Assembly (NCBI GenBank): GCA_009809945.1 | Contig: WTPW01002425.1 | Coordinates: forward strand, 3,330 to 67,329 | Reading direction: 5' to 3' | DNA from: Gigaspora margarita | Taxonomy: Eukaryota > Glomeromycota > Glomeromycetes > Diversisporales > Gigasporaceae | Length of the DNA stretch: 64,000 nt | Shown: positions 10,417-21,751 of the stretch, piece after piece | Numbering within the stretch: position 1 is the first letter of the stretch | Layout: each line of letters starts with the position of its first letter | The notes under the pieces: model-generated | The model's database searches: none | What the model saw: only the letters and a program-made list of their open reading frames with translations | What the model was told of the DNA's origin: nothing | Program-made: the position numbers and the translations under genes

Positions 10417-12574
10417 AAAATGTTAATTTAATGTTGAATTAAAATGATGAAAAATTCTTGGGAATGATACCATTCTTTTTATACAATGGGCTATATGGTA
10501 ATTATCTTCTTCATTGTCTTATTTTTCCTGATATTGAATTAAAATTCTAATAATACCTTTTGTTTGAGCGAATATTAATATCGTTATAATAACATTAATT
10601 AAAAAATGATTACATTAAAATAATACACCTTTCATATACCTTTCGCTTAAACGATATATGATCGATTTGATTGTCACAATTATATTCATCCAAATCTTAC
10701 GACGCAATAAGGAGCTACCCCCAGCATCAATAACCTAAAAAAAAAAACCTTGCTATCTAGTCAAATTAAACTTCAGACAAGATGTAGCATAAAATCCAAA
10801 TAATAATACATTCAAACACTAACACTAACGCTGGTGGCGAAAATTTTTAAGTTGGTGATTCTAGAGTTTTGTATTACAGCATTGCAGCTCATTGTATTTA
10901 CAGGAAAAATACCGCATTTGCCGTAACTGTTTTGCAAATAAAATCAAACATCAGTCATGTATGCACATATATAGTATATAATGCATACAAAAGAATTCTA
11001 GGAATGCACAGCTCATTAAGCAATTTCGAAAATAGCCATATTGTAAATAGAAAAGGAAAGATCTAGATTTTGATGGCCAACCACCTATTTTAATCGATTT
11101 GTTTCTGTAAAATCCTTTCCTGGTAAACGCATGAGTAGAAAATGTTAATTAATCAAATGAAAAAATGGACAAGTGACTGGTTATAAATAGAAAAGATAAA
11201 AAAAAATTCATTATATATCGATATTAATATCGATATTTTCAAAACCTGATTAATCACGAATAAATTTAGTAAAATTGATATAATACGATGCATAGCTCAG
11301 TTTGTACAGTGCAGTGTATCATGTAACCATACCATTATTCAACTTTGTTTTTGTTCTTGTTAAGGCAATTTTATTCGCTTACAGAAGATAATCATATGAG
11401 AAAAAACATACAATTGTTTTTTTTTTTTTTTTTTAATAATATGACATATAAAAATATAATGTATTATAAAGAATTTATTGGTCACCTCCTGTAATTTTGA
11501 CCATCAAAATTTACGATCAGTTGTAACGTAAAACAAATGTGTTCTGTTTTCAAAGTGTAAAATTAAGCTACGAAAATCATGTTAGTGTTTACTAGTAAAA
11601 TTTTACAAGGAACGTCTTAATTAGTCCATTTAAATTTAAAGTATATATCTTTTTCTATAAAAGAGTGGATTCGTTTCAAATTTTACATTATTCATGATTT
11701 TGAAATTTCTTTGGGAGAAATTCCAAATTTTGTGGGTGTATTAAGGTGTTATCGTGTGTTTAGTTTATGTGTATTAATAGAGTGATACCTGCAATTAAAT
11801 TTAATGTAATTATTTATTAATATCAGGTGCTGTACGTGTTATTCCTATGTAATACACATTTATTAATAAACATATGTAATTCGATTTATAAACATGTTTA
11901 TTAATTAACTTGATTTATGTTTCACAGTAATTTACGAAGGCAAAGATTTTCATGATGAGAGAAGCATGTGATCAAGAGTATTATGGTGAAAATTGGCGCG
12001 AGCAAACCTATATACAAGCATCTCACTTATTGTAGATTATCAATTAATCAATATGAAAAAAAAATCTGAACAAAAAAATAGCTAAAAGGGAAAAATGAAG
12101 GGAAATGGTTTAATATCCCTTCAGTTTTTTCTTGTATCTTGATACTTCATTCGTTCGTCGATAGTAAGCAAAAAAAAAAAAAAAAGAGTAATTTAGCTAC
12201 TGCTCTGTTCTGAATATTAAAGATCAGTTATAAATAAAACTGTTATATTATGACCTCTAAATGGTTGCTGTAAAAACGCCACGTTGAATTTCTACAGCAT
12301 TTAAGTTAATATATAATTTTTTGTCATTTAATAGCATGAGAATTTTATACCATTTTGCAAGCAAATTTTCATACATTCCATTATGATAACAGGATGGTTA
12401 ATATAATATATCGATATGCTCTCGAACATAATTTCTTTAACCATTTATAATGCTAACAAACTTTTATATGAGATGCATAACAATTGTAATTCCATTTTCT
12501 GTGGAATTTTTTATTAAATAAATAAATGTCATTTATTGACTATTAAAATATTAAATACAGTTTTTTTAGTTATA
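10417..12574. other. Intergenic region without recognised gene
   Basis: This AT-rich sequence keeps ordinary CpG dinucleotides and long homopolymers (T run near 11420, A run near 12175). The frame at 10869-11066 has no recognisable features. Near 10835-10855 the phrase AAATTTTTAAGTTGGTGATT resembles the right end of the MITE at 62627. Nothing else stands out. Confidence 0.5.
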
Positions 12575-12935
12575 CAGTGGGGACATCTAAAACCATATAT
12601 AGGTGCCAAATTTTTGCCCTGATTGGTTAAATTTTATATAACTAAACTAAGTTTAATTTGATTGACTAATTAAATGTATATGTTTTTTCTTTTATATATT
12701 AAAGTCAAATTTTTGATTCATTATATAACTTTAATCTAATATTTCTTCTTTAAAACTAAAAAATAAAATAAAATTTTTTTATAAAATTTGTAGTTTAACT
12801 AAAAAAATCTATTAAATACTGTATATAAAGAACTTTTTTTTTTTTTGCATTAATTTATTTTAAAGAAGTTATATACTAGTTATATCATATCCATTTTAAA
12901 ATGTTAATATATGGTTTTAGCGTCAATATCCCACA
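12575..12935. mobile_element. MITE downstream of the bestrophin gene
   Basis: The left end CAGTGGGGACATCTAAAACC and the right end GGTTTTAGCGTCAATATCCC are imperfect inverted copies, bounding about 360 bp with no coding capacity. It stops a few bases short of the putative poly(A) signal of the neighbouring gene. Confidence 0.6.
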
Positions 12936-12938
12936 AAA

Positions 12939-12944
12939 TTTATT
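12939..12944 (-). terminator. Candidate poly(A) signal AATAAA
   Basis: On the minus strand AATAAA lies about 30 bases after the stop codon of the bestrophin-like gene. Spacing and sequence fit a cleavage and polyadenylation signal. Confidence 0.5.
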
Positions 12945-12972
12945 AAAATATTGTACATTCGTAAATTCGAAT

Positions 12973-13985
12973 TTACTGCTCTGTCTTAACTTCTGAAAGT
13001 TCTTGTTTAACACTTGATTCATTTAATTCATGTGGTTCTTTTGATTCATTTAATTCATGTGATTCTTTTAATTCATTTAATTCATTTTGTTCTTTTAATT
13101 CATTTAATTCATCCTGTTCATTGTCTGCTGATTTCCACTGATTGGCCATATTATGATGACTCTTAACAAAATCTAATTCCATTTCAAGAAGTTTGCAAAA
13201 TTCATCAAGTTTTAAATCGTTCGGATCTCTGCCAAATGGATTTTCAATCTCACTTGCAATCTCTTCGACTCCTAGCAAGATCATTGAGGCAAAAAATGCT
13301 ATAGGTACCGTGACCCATTCAAGATCTTGAACTAATTGGAATGGAAGAGACAAGCAGAATAACCAAGTGGTTTGCAAAAGATGAATGGCGTATGCAAAAG
13401 GAATTGGAGATCTAAGCACTCTCTCTAGACTTGATAAGCAGTCTGTAAGTATGCTTACGTTTGCGTACATTTGAGTAATCGACGGATCATCTGGCCGTTT
13501 TTCTATTGGTTCTCTTCTTTTCAATTGACTGATGTAGTAATTCAAGTACAAGGAAATTTCAAGTGGTAAATTATGGTTAATTACCAAATCGGGCTTGATC
13601 AGTTGTCTCTTCATCGGTGTCGTTTTTGATCTATATATTAGGAGTTTACCAAGAAGTTTGTTGAGCCTAGATTCATCATCTTTACAACATTCATCGTTTA
13701 ATGGTTCCATATCTAAACGGATTTTTAATTTTCTTGAGGCATCTTCTTCTCGAAGAAAATGTTTGGTTGCAATCGCGTATCCTGCCAAAAGTTCAAAAAC
13801 GACTGACTTTTCAGGGTCTATTTTATTTTCATTCAGGTTTGGAACATTCACCCAAATGAATCGGGCTAAGTTTCGGATTGCAGTTATCATTGTTGACCAT
13901 AGACGTCTTCCTTCCCAGTACCTTAAAGTACAAAATGATAAATTTGTATCGAAAATTTTAATTATGCAAAATAATAATAAATAAA

Positions 13986-14016
<31 letters not shown>

Positions 14017-14548
14017 TAATAATAATTAATAATAATAATAATAATAATTAATAGTAATAATAATAACAATTATGCCACATGCTACCGATTGAAAGCAACC
14101 CGATTTTTAAATCATTCATCATAAAAATCTGTAAATGACTTTGGTAGAAAATTTTTTTTTTTTTTTTTTTTGTTGCTTTTATTCGGAAACATACGGTAAT
14201 AACATGAAAAAAAGATAAACAAAAAAAGTTCTAATTTCATTCTGTCTAATAATACGCAATAATAACAAGTAACAAATACCTATCATAGGCAGTATTAGTC
14301 CTGTAGGCAAGCAAAAGTGACACGACAAAAGTAGTTATGCTAATGAAATTCGATTTAATTCCAAGTCTAAAAGTTGTATACTTCCAAAGTCCGACAATCA
14401 ATGCTGAAAAAGCAGCGATGAGAAGTGCTTGGGGAATGACTTTTGGAAGTACCGACCTCCTCCATGCGAACAAGGACGATGGACGATCTACATATGGGGT
14501 GTAAAATTCTTTTAGGTCATCATGTGTGTGTATATTTTTTTTCGACAT
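12973..14548 (-). CDS. Bestrophin/UPF0187-like chloride channel, two exons
   Basis: Exon 1 (14548-14280) and exon 2 (13921-12973) join across a 358-base intron with GTATTT donor and TTTAAG acceptor. The join restores the continuous family motif RTNTAYDRYWEGRRLW and gives 405 residues. Hydrophobic segments lie near residues 35-55 and 65-80, and again in exon 2 near residues 265-305 (AIHLLQTTWLFCLSLPF and VPIAFFASMILLGVEEI). They are followed by EIENPFGRDPNDLKLDEFC, a hallmark of the bestrophin-like family. The tail holds repeats of the type (H/N)ELNE(L/S)KE. Such proteins are membrane anion channels in fungi and bacteria; specificity cannot be read here. The reading frame is intact and the codon and CpG make-up is unlike the surrounding repeats, so this is probably a live gene. 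The intron carries an AT microsatellite. Confidence 0.88.
13978..14052. repeat. ATAA/ATA microsatellite inside the bestrophin intron
   Basis: Runs of AAAT followed by about 20 ATA units lie within the intron (13922-14279), which also has a long T run near 14150. They account for much of its unusual length. Confidence 0.9.
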
Positions 14549-15529
14549 TATTATGAATAAATTAATAAGAAAACGTTTTTTTCTTAAATTTAGTGTAGAA
14601 TGGAAAAAAAAATTAATTATCCAACGAAGCTAACGAATTCAAACGATAGTAAAAAAACAAAATTTGTCGAATAATCATTTTATATAATAAAACTTAGAAT
14701 TTATTAGTATACTTTGTATCTGTGAAACATTATACAAATAGTACTCAAAGATGTATACGTACTTACGTACGTACGTACTTTTTATTTATCACAATGACAT
14801 TAACATTGTTGCAATTGTAAGCCGACTTCCATCTACGTTCTCCGCCCTTCGTGGGGTACCTTCAAAATGTTACCACAATTCGATTTTTAGAAAGTCACAA
14901 CATTTATCGTGTTACAAACAAAACACCCTTTTTAACGACATCATGTCATTAGATTGTACATATGTTAAACATAACATATATGCAACGTTCTCATCATTCC
15001 ACATATCTATTGTTTCTGTGATGTTACATTTAATCTATAATAATTTATAAATTCGCAATAAATTTAAATAATATATAATGTCAATATTGTTTAATTTATT
15101 TTAATATGATAAATTAAGAAAAATCTATATTAAAATTATTAAATTTTTTACATAAAACTAAATCACCCCATTGGAATGTCTTTATAATTATGGCGTGAGA
15201 TTGTAGTTATTCAAACCTTGCTAAAATTCAGATTTAGCTAGTTCGGTGCAAAATTTATCTTAAAATACTGTTATGTCAAATAAATCATCAAACTTAATCA
15301 GATTTCGAGTAACAAAAACACTAAGTTTTGCCATTCCTTTTTTAATAAAGTTTTTGTAACATTCATTGTCTGGGTCGTTTTCTTATTATGGTGAAACTAT
15401 TTACATAAATATATGTATTCATTAATCGTAATATTTATTAATATAAATATTTATTAATCGAATTATTTATTAGTATTTCTTAGAAATCTAGTAACGAATA
15501 TTTGTTTAAAAGGCATACCAGATACTCGT
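14549..15529. other. Upstream region of the bestrophin gene; TACG repeat
   Basis: At 14757-14780 a TACG/ACGT run (TACTTACGTACGTACGTACT) forms a small palindromic microsatellite. The frame at 14751-15050 has no recognised similarity. The remainder is AT-rich intergenic DNA, probably including the promoter, with no clear core element identified. Confidence 0.45.
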
Positions 15530-15675
15530 TGGGACCGAGCATTTGATAACATGCATTTAGAGAACAATCAAAAAAATTGCATTTATGGAGATTAGAAATA
15601 TATTTGAGCCAGTGTTTGTGATCATATTTAGTGAGGTATTGTATTTAGTGAATTGCATTTAGGGAGGTCTGACTG
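15530..15675. mobile_element. Right-end fragment of a Tc1/mariner-like element
   Basis: It ends with TGCATTTAGGGAGGTCTGAC and TG, next to TA (15676-15677). It also contains scattered GCATTTAG phrases. The inverse end CAGTCAGAC appears at 16877 as the left end of another copy. The CAGT-type end next to TA fits Tc1/mariner elements. No left partner was found. Confidence 0.55.
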
Positions 15676-15677
15676 TA

Positions 15678-16194
15678 TTTTCACATCCTCAAAGCGAAAA
15701 AAAATTCTTGCTTTTATTTAGTTAATATGCAAAAAAGAACATTATTGCAAGCATATTTGTTAAAATTGGAATTTTAGGTGAGCTTTGGCGTGCACGGTTA
15801 ACTATGTAGAGCAAAACTACCAACAAGTCATTTTTTAGGTTTCAATATAAAGACCAGGATAGCCTACGACTATTATCATATATTTTATAATTATTTAAAG
15901 AATAATTCGAGCATTTAAATGTGAATAATGAATTACATGATATTTTCATTTGTTTCAGCAAATATCAATTCTTAAACATATTTTAAACAAAAATTATCTA
16001 AAAATTTCTATATTAATACGAATTAAATGAAAAAAAGAAAATTTTGATAGCAGTAAGTTTTCACTTTAAAAAAAAATTTTTTTTTGTTAGAAAATAAGTT
16101 TAAGATTGATTTCATGCTAAAGCATTTGAGAAAGGTAATAAGACCAATCTTTAGATCTAAAAAGATCCTTTAATAATAGTAATCTTAATCTTAT
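15678..16194. other. AT-rich stretch, nothing recognised
   Basis: No gene, RNA or terminal repeat was recognised. A/T homopolymers occur near 16070. Confidence 0.4.
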
Positions 16195-16418
16195 AAGGTG
16201 AAAAAGGGGTAATTTGACGAATCTGGATATCTCGTGGTCTAATAATGGTCGGGAACGAATTCGTCTCGATGAGACGAATTGAATGATACAAAGCTCACCC
16301 GATTCTGATCACTGATCACTGATCACAAGATATCATCGATTATTTACACTTCGTGATCCAGTGAACAGGATCGAATGGTACAAAAATCAATTCGTCAAAT
16401 TACCTCTACCTCCTTAAA
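16195..16418. mobile_element. MITE carrying a palindromic core module
   Basis: The ends GGGGTAATTTGACGAAT and ATTCGTCAAATTACC are inverted. At 16258-16279 it holds ATTCGTCTCGATGAGACGAA, followed by TGAATGATAC and, after a short tandem of TGATCAC, ACAAGATAT. The same order occurs in the element at 41621-42237. Confidence 0.8.
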
Positions 16419-16517
16419 ATTTTAATTTTTTTAATACAATATATAATCCCATTTAATGTCACTTTAAAAAAAGATGTTATATTACTAATTTTATATAAAA
16501 TAATTCTAAATCATGTA

Positions 16518-16691
16518 CAGTCTTCCTCCTCTATAATCACACAGATCATATCAAAAAAATTGGTGATTATAAAAGAGTGTGATTATATAGAAGTCTTTTT
16601 TTATAAGTTTATTAATAAATTGTCTCAAAATTTAATGTGATTGTATAGGAGTTGTGATTATATAGGAGGTGATTATAGAGGAGGAAGACTG
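16518..16691. mobile_element. Tc1/mariner-type MITE
   Basis: The ends CAGTCTTCCTCCTCTATAAT and ATTATAGAGGAGGAAGACTG are near-perfect inverted copies bounding 174 bp and are flanked by TA on both sides. CAGT ends with TA duplication are diagnostic of Tc1/mariner-derived elements. The interior repeats GTGATTATATAG. Confidence 0.9.
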
Positions 16692-16876
16692 TATAAAGTA
16701 TAATACAAAAAATAAACTGTTTGTTAATATTAAAAATAAACAAGTTTTTAAATTAGTTACTTTAACTTTGCCAATTACCATTTTCTACCTTATAATCTGT
16801 ATATGTACTGGTATATTGTACAGTGCTCTCCAAAAATATATCAACAAATTTTTTGAATTCACGCAAAAAAGTGTTA

Positions 16877-17318
16877 CAGTCAGACTTTCTTAGTGTGATT
16901 TGACTATGAACATGTGTGAAATTTATATTCAGAGAGGTATTGCACTTAGGGATGTAAAAATTTATCGAATTTCAAAGTTAAAAATTAAGTGATGTATTTC
17001 GGAAATAAGTAGGATTTTTTTAAATAACCATTTTTACTATGTTGAATTCTAAATCGGAAAACTAAAATAAGATTCTCTGATCTAATTTTGAAACTCTCCA
17101 TTCTATTAGTTGTGCCAAGTGATGGTAAAATTTCAGACATTAAGAAAAGAAGGTCAAAAGTATCTAACCTTTTCATGTCACCCTGCATCATATAAATTTA
17201 GGCAGTGATGTCAATATGTCACTATTTAACGAGCATGCATTTAGGAGGCTTGCATTTAGGGAGTCACGGGGCTTGCATTTAGGGGGTTTTCATAGGGCGT
17301 GCATTTAGGGGCAGCGTT
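16877..17318. mobile_element. Degenerate Tc1/mariner-like element with GCATTTAGGG repeats
   Basis: It starts CAGTCAGACTTTCTTAGTG next to TA (16875-16876). The right part (17230-17318) has several repeats of GCATTTAGG(G) separated by about 10-30 bases. The right terminus is not clear. The minus-strand frame at 16985-17191 is not recognised. Confidence 0.5.
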
Positions 17319-17321
17319 TAA

Positions 17322-17460
17322 AACTTAACGTTATCAATGTTCTCGGAGAACATTACACAATTTTGAAAATGATTAAATATGTTTCCTATTTAGTACATTT
17401 AATGAATTTTTTCATATAAAAAAAAAAATCAAATTTTCTGTATAAAGAAAATCAAGGTGT
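17322..17460. mobile_element. Truncated relative of the hAT MITE at 25958
   Basis: GCGTTTAAAAC, then ATGTTCTCGGAGAACATTA and AATATGTTTCCTATTT follow the order of the left half of the 25958-26185 element. The right end is missing. Confidence 0.6.
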
Positions 17461-17470
17461 GCTGGAGGTT

Positions 17471-17589
17471 AGAACCGGTTTGAAATTCGAGTTTATCACT
17501 TAAGTTTTGCGATATTTGAAAATCTAACAAAATTTAATAGGATAAATATGTGATAAAATAGGATAAAACTCGAATTTTTCAAACCGGTT
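17471..17589. repeat. Short inverted-repeat element
   Basis: AACCGGTTTGAAATTCGAGT at the left pairs with ACTCGAATTTTTCAAACCGG at the right. The 119-bp unit has no coding capacity. Confidence 0.75.
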
Positions 17590-17730
17590 CCGATCTTTAT
17601 GCTGTCCCTCGATGGCCATCCCGTCCCGATTGTCAAATGGTAACCCAAATGTCAATTGGCTAAATTCGACCCTGGCTAATTAATTGATTTTTCAGCAGAT
17701 TGATATTGGGTCTCACAACAAAAGGTGGTG

Positions 17731-17825
17731 ATGGGTCAAAAAAAATTTTTGTGGTTTTTAATATTATGTTTTAAATAATTAATTTTTGTAAAAATAAAGT
17801 TTTACACCTTTTTTTTTTGACCCAT
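17731..17825. repeat. Short inverted-repeat element
   Basis: ATGGGTCAAAAAAAATTTTT and TTTTTTGACCCAT bound about 95 bp. Confidence 0.65.
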
Positions 17826-17828
17826 GAC

Positions 17829-18352
17829 AAATAAAAAAATGTTTTTTTTTTTTGCTTTATTGATATTATTAACTGCACTCATACCTAGAAATATTAAAAT
17901 TAATCAACTTTAAAAAATGGCAAATCGATGAAATGTATTACATTGGAACTATTTGGTTTTATTTGTCATAGCAATAGATCGTGATTATACTACAGTATTA
18001 TCATTTTTTAACTTAGCTTAGAAAGAAGGAATATTGTAATTACTTAATGTTCAAGATCATCGATCAAAACAAACAAAATCTTATCCCTTATCTGTATATC
18101 GTTTCAGGTATATATCAGAATATTAACCCTTTATAGCGCGGTCGATAATTATTAATTTACTTAATAACTAAAGTTCTGTATTAGGCATGGTCTCTATTTC
18201 TTAATAGGATCGTGCTTGGCGTTTGCGGGAACCTAGATATTTGTATTACATTTTAATATTGTCGATCTTTAACATTTATATCAACTTATCAAAAAAAAAA
18301 AGAACGGTGAATTGGCAATGAAATGTTGGTAGTACAAGGTTTTCCAGTATTG
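17829..18352. other. AT-rich intergenic stretch
   Basis: It keeps several CpG sites (near 18060 and 18140) and looks like unique sequence. No gene was recognised. Confidence 0.4.
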
Positions 18353-18604
18353 ATGTCATGTATCCACGTGACATTTTGTGTAAATCAACCAATCGGGGTG
18401 CGAAAGTTTTTTAGCCCGAAGAAGACAAAAACAATAAAAAAAGTAACATAAAATGGGTGCCTTAAGGCATTAATAAAAATGCAATTTTACCTATATGCTG
18501 GTCCTAACCCTAACCCTGACCTTAATGCTAAACAAACAGGCTCTAACCCTAATTTTAACTAATTTTAACTAAATTTTCAAAAAATTACGTGGGTACATGG
18601 CTAG
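18353..18604. mobile_element. MITE with telomere-like CTAACCCTAACCC inside
   Basis: Inverted ends CATGTATCCACGTGA and ACGTGGGTACATGGC bound about 250 bp. At 18504-18522 it carries CTAACCCTAACCCTGACC and, further on, more CTAACCCTAA. Confidence 0.65.
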
Positions 18605-18889
18605 TAATTGTGATCAGAGTTAATCACAAAAACATCACATTATCCACGTGGAATATAATTAATATAATTGATTGGTCAATTATATATATTTATTTCACAT
18701 ACTTATTGTACTGCCGATGTACAAATATTTAAACATCCACTTACCCCTGAAGCATTCCGTAATGGTAGAAGTTATACTACACATTTCCAAAAATCACTTT
18801 ACAAAATAACAACTTCAAGTAACACTAAGGGGAATGATAAATATCACCTGATTATTCTCCTCCTGTAGTCCCAAAATTTAGGGTAGTCT
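18605..18889. other. Spacer with short unsupported frame
   Basis: A 66-codon frame at 18668-18868 has no recognisable domain. GTTAATCACAAA and ATCCACGTGG near 18640 resemble the end of the previous MITE. Confidence 0.35.
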
Positions 18890-19159
18890 CCAAATGATCT
18901 ATAGAAAAATTACAAGTCTAATGTAATCAAAAAGTTATTTAGAACAATTACAGGTTTCTAATGTAATCAATAAACCCTTGCATATTTTTATGCTCCCTTG
19001 TATATTTATGCATGAGTATGCATGATTATGCATGATCATGCATAAATATGAAAGGGTATAAAAATTTGCAAGGAGTTTATTGATTACATTAGAACTTGTA
19101 ATTTCTATAAATAACTTTTCAATTACATTAAACTTGTAATTTTTCTATAAATAATTTGG
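18890..19159. repeat. Palindromic foldback element
   Basis: The arms are inverted copies around 19023: CCAAATGATCTATAGAAAAA at the left and its near-complement at the right. The centre is a chain of ATGCATGA/TCATGCAT. It abuts the tRNA-like head of the next repeat. Confidence 0.8.
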
Positions 19160-21020
19160 AAATGGGATGTGGCAACATAGTGTAGTTGGGTTGTTGTCAC
19201 CCCAAGCTTAAGTAACTAAAAGGTTCCAAGTTTGAATCCTACTTAAGACATTTGTCACCATTAATTTAAAAACATTTTGTGTTATAGTGACTGCTTAACC
19301 TTTGTTCTACTACAATACAAAATCAGATTATAGGATCTGTAGCCCAGATTATACTAGTTACTAGGAGCTGTTGTACTACAATAGTACAAAAATCCTGGGA
19401 ACATAGCAGGGCAAAAACAGCATGGCAAGTTCTGAGCAGAAACTAGTTAGCCTTTGATAGTATTACAAAATGGAATCAGACTAAGAAAACTGGAAAAAGC
19501 TAAACAGACAAAAGCTTCTATAGCAAAAAAGGGTTTACCAATTTGGCTACCAGAGTTGCACCAGAGAAAAAGAACATGTGCTATAGAAGCATGGACCAAG
19601 AAAAGAAAGACTATAAAGGAATCCTAAAGCCTGACTGACCAACCCTTTTGGGCCAACTAAATTGGTAGTCTAGAATACTAGTAATCTCTCAAAAATAAAA
19701 AGATAAAGTACTAGAGTTGATGAACTTCACAAGAGCAAAAGTAGGTAATAGTAGTAGTCTAAGGTAACCCCTAACTGCAAGTGTAAACCTTGGTGAATGT
19801 GCAAGTTATTGAAGCATAGGTGAATACCTATATAGGACAGATACTACTTTAACAAGTCTATTATTAATGATAACAATGCTCAAATAGTCCAAATTGGGTT
19901 CTGAGGCTACATAATAAAGAATCTAGAACACTAAGTTCTGGTGATACAGGAATCAAAGAGTTTAAAATAGGCAATATTAGTATGTGGTTGCAGGTATAGC
20001 AGCTAATATAGAACCTTTAGATGCTATTTAAATAGACAACCAAAAGTTGCAGATGAGGTTAATTGTATTCTTGTCAATGTAACAAATGCTAGTAGATCCT
20101 TATATGGATCATTGATGGCTCTAATATCTTAAATAAAATTTTCTATGTTTCAAGACTAGTATTTTGAATAATAAAAATAAAAAATAAAAAAAATAAATAA
20201 TTTGAAAACTACTTTAAAATTTTTAAGTACTACAAAAATAGGTATAATTAGATAATATTTGTCATTCCTTTAAATATAAAATAAAATATATCAAATAATA
20301 TAACTATATATATAATTAACTATATAATACACTATATTATGTAGTTCAATTATTATAACAAATTAAACCAATCACTGAGAATCATTATGAAATGATGACA
20401 TACCTGTTACGAACTTCTAAGCCTCAAGATGCCATCCAACTATATTTGGTACTAGAATCGCTTGCAAAATATACCCAGATATCTCATCACTATATAGGAA
20501 AGTACAGTTGTTAGCATATTACTGAATTGAGATGTTAAGTCCTAGATTCTGAAGTCACAGAAAACCAGCTAGTTATAGTAGCATGCAGGCTTGAGATACT
20601 TACCCAATGTGGTAGAGGTAGCTGCATGGCTTGAGATACGAACTCCTAGAAAGTACACTAGTAGGAACTTGAGAATACTCTTCAGATACACCAAATTGGA
20701 ACATAAAGCACCTATCTGGCAACATACACCAAATTGAAGTTTATATTAGGTAATGTGAGTAAAGTGGAGAACATGTCGATACTAATTGGCAGTTGGTAAG
20801 AGACATACAAAAACCAAGTCAGTTGTATAGTGGGAATATGGAAGGCTCTGGTGGGTTTTAGCTATGGATAAATGGTTGTCTGATCTAAAGTCCTAGTTTC
20901 AATACTTGTATATAATATGTATATGTTTATGGCACTACAATATATTAATCCACTTAAGTATTAATAAAGTTTGGGGCAGGTGCTATACCCAGAGTTCTCC
21001 TAAATATTAAAAAAAAATTA
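19160..21020 (+). repeat. Long tRNA-headed repeat, decayed copy B
   Basis: The head (19160-19260) has TAGTGTAGTTGG, an exact match to the pol III A-box consensus, and AAGTTTGAATCC as a B-box with C to T change. The body aligns with copy A (3258-4765), for example GAGTTGCACCAGAG, ATGCCATCCAACTATA and GGCTTGAGATACTTACCCAA. Near 20130-20400 there is AT-rich material absent from copy A. It lacks the hAT MITE present in copy A. It ends in an A-rich tail near 21010. Confidence 0.7.
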
Positions 21021-21602
21021 AACCTTCATTTTTAAAATTAAATAATGCCAGATATGATTGCAGACCTAATAAAAAGAGGATACTTTATTGGTATCATATT
21101 ATTAGTACTTGGCACCAAAGCACAAAATTGCAATCTACTATTATTTTAATAATTAAGTTTGCGTATATTTATAGAAAAAATGTATTTGTCATACCTGCAA
21201 TGCATCACTAGCCCATAACGCCTTAAGGCCTTATTAATGTTAAAGTAAAATTAAGTTAAAATTAGAGTCAAAATTAATACAGAATTGCGAGAGGATCATT
21301 TTTTGTTAGAAGTGCAGTAGGTGTTATCTTAGTAAAATTTTGAGTTATAAATATACCTGTGACAAAAAAGGTGTGTTGCAGGGTGCAACAAATATATTTT
21401 TCCATATTTATATTACAAATTTTTTATTTGCTTTAATCTATAATAAAAATCAACTTAATTAAATAGAACCTTCTGCATTTTATAATAGAATTTTGTGCCC
21501 TGCTTGGCACAATTGCAAAAATTTGGTTTTAAATATCTAATAAAATCAAATATAAAAATTTTAAATAAATCACTTTTATATATACAAAATATATACATGT
21601 TA
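21021..21602. other. AT-rich stretch
   Basis: No recognised feature. GGCCTTATTAATG and GGTGTGTTGCAGGGTGCAAC stand out only weakly. Confidence 0.35.
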
Positions 21603-21751
21603 GAGCTGTGTCATTAATCACCTGATTATTTTTTATTAAAGGCCTAACCCCTTCACCCTTCTTAATAAAGATTTGGTCAGGTTTCTATATATGATTTTAC
21701 AATTTTTTACTCCCTTCCCCCCTAAAAATCACCTGATTTTTGTCACTCCCC
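21603..21751. mobile_element. MITE of the CACCTGAT family, copy 2
   Basis: The 149-bp unit has TCATTAATCACCTGATTATT at the left and ATCACCTGATTTTTGTCACT at the right, matching the copies at 2210 and 43300. It is flanked by TTA on the left and TAA on the right. Confidence 0.75.

Noticed and set aside
13595..13984. 129-codon plus-strand frame
   Set aside because: It is antisense to the bestrophin-like exon 2 and has no features of its own.
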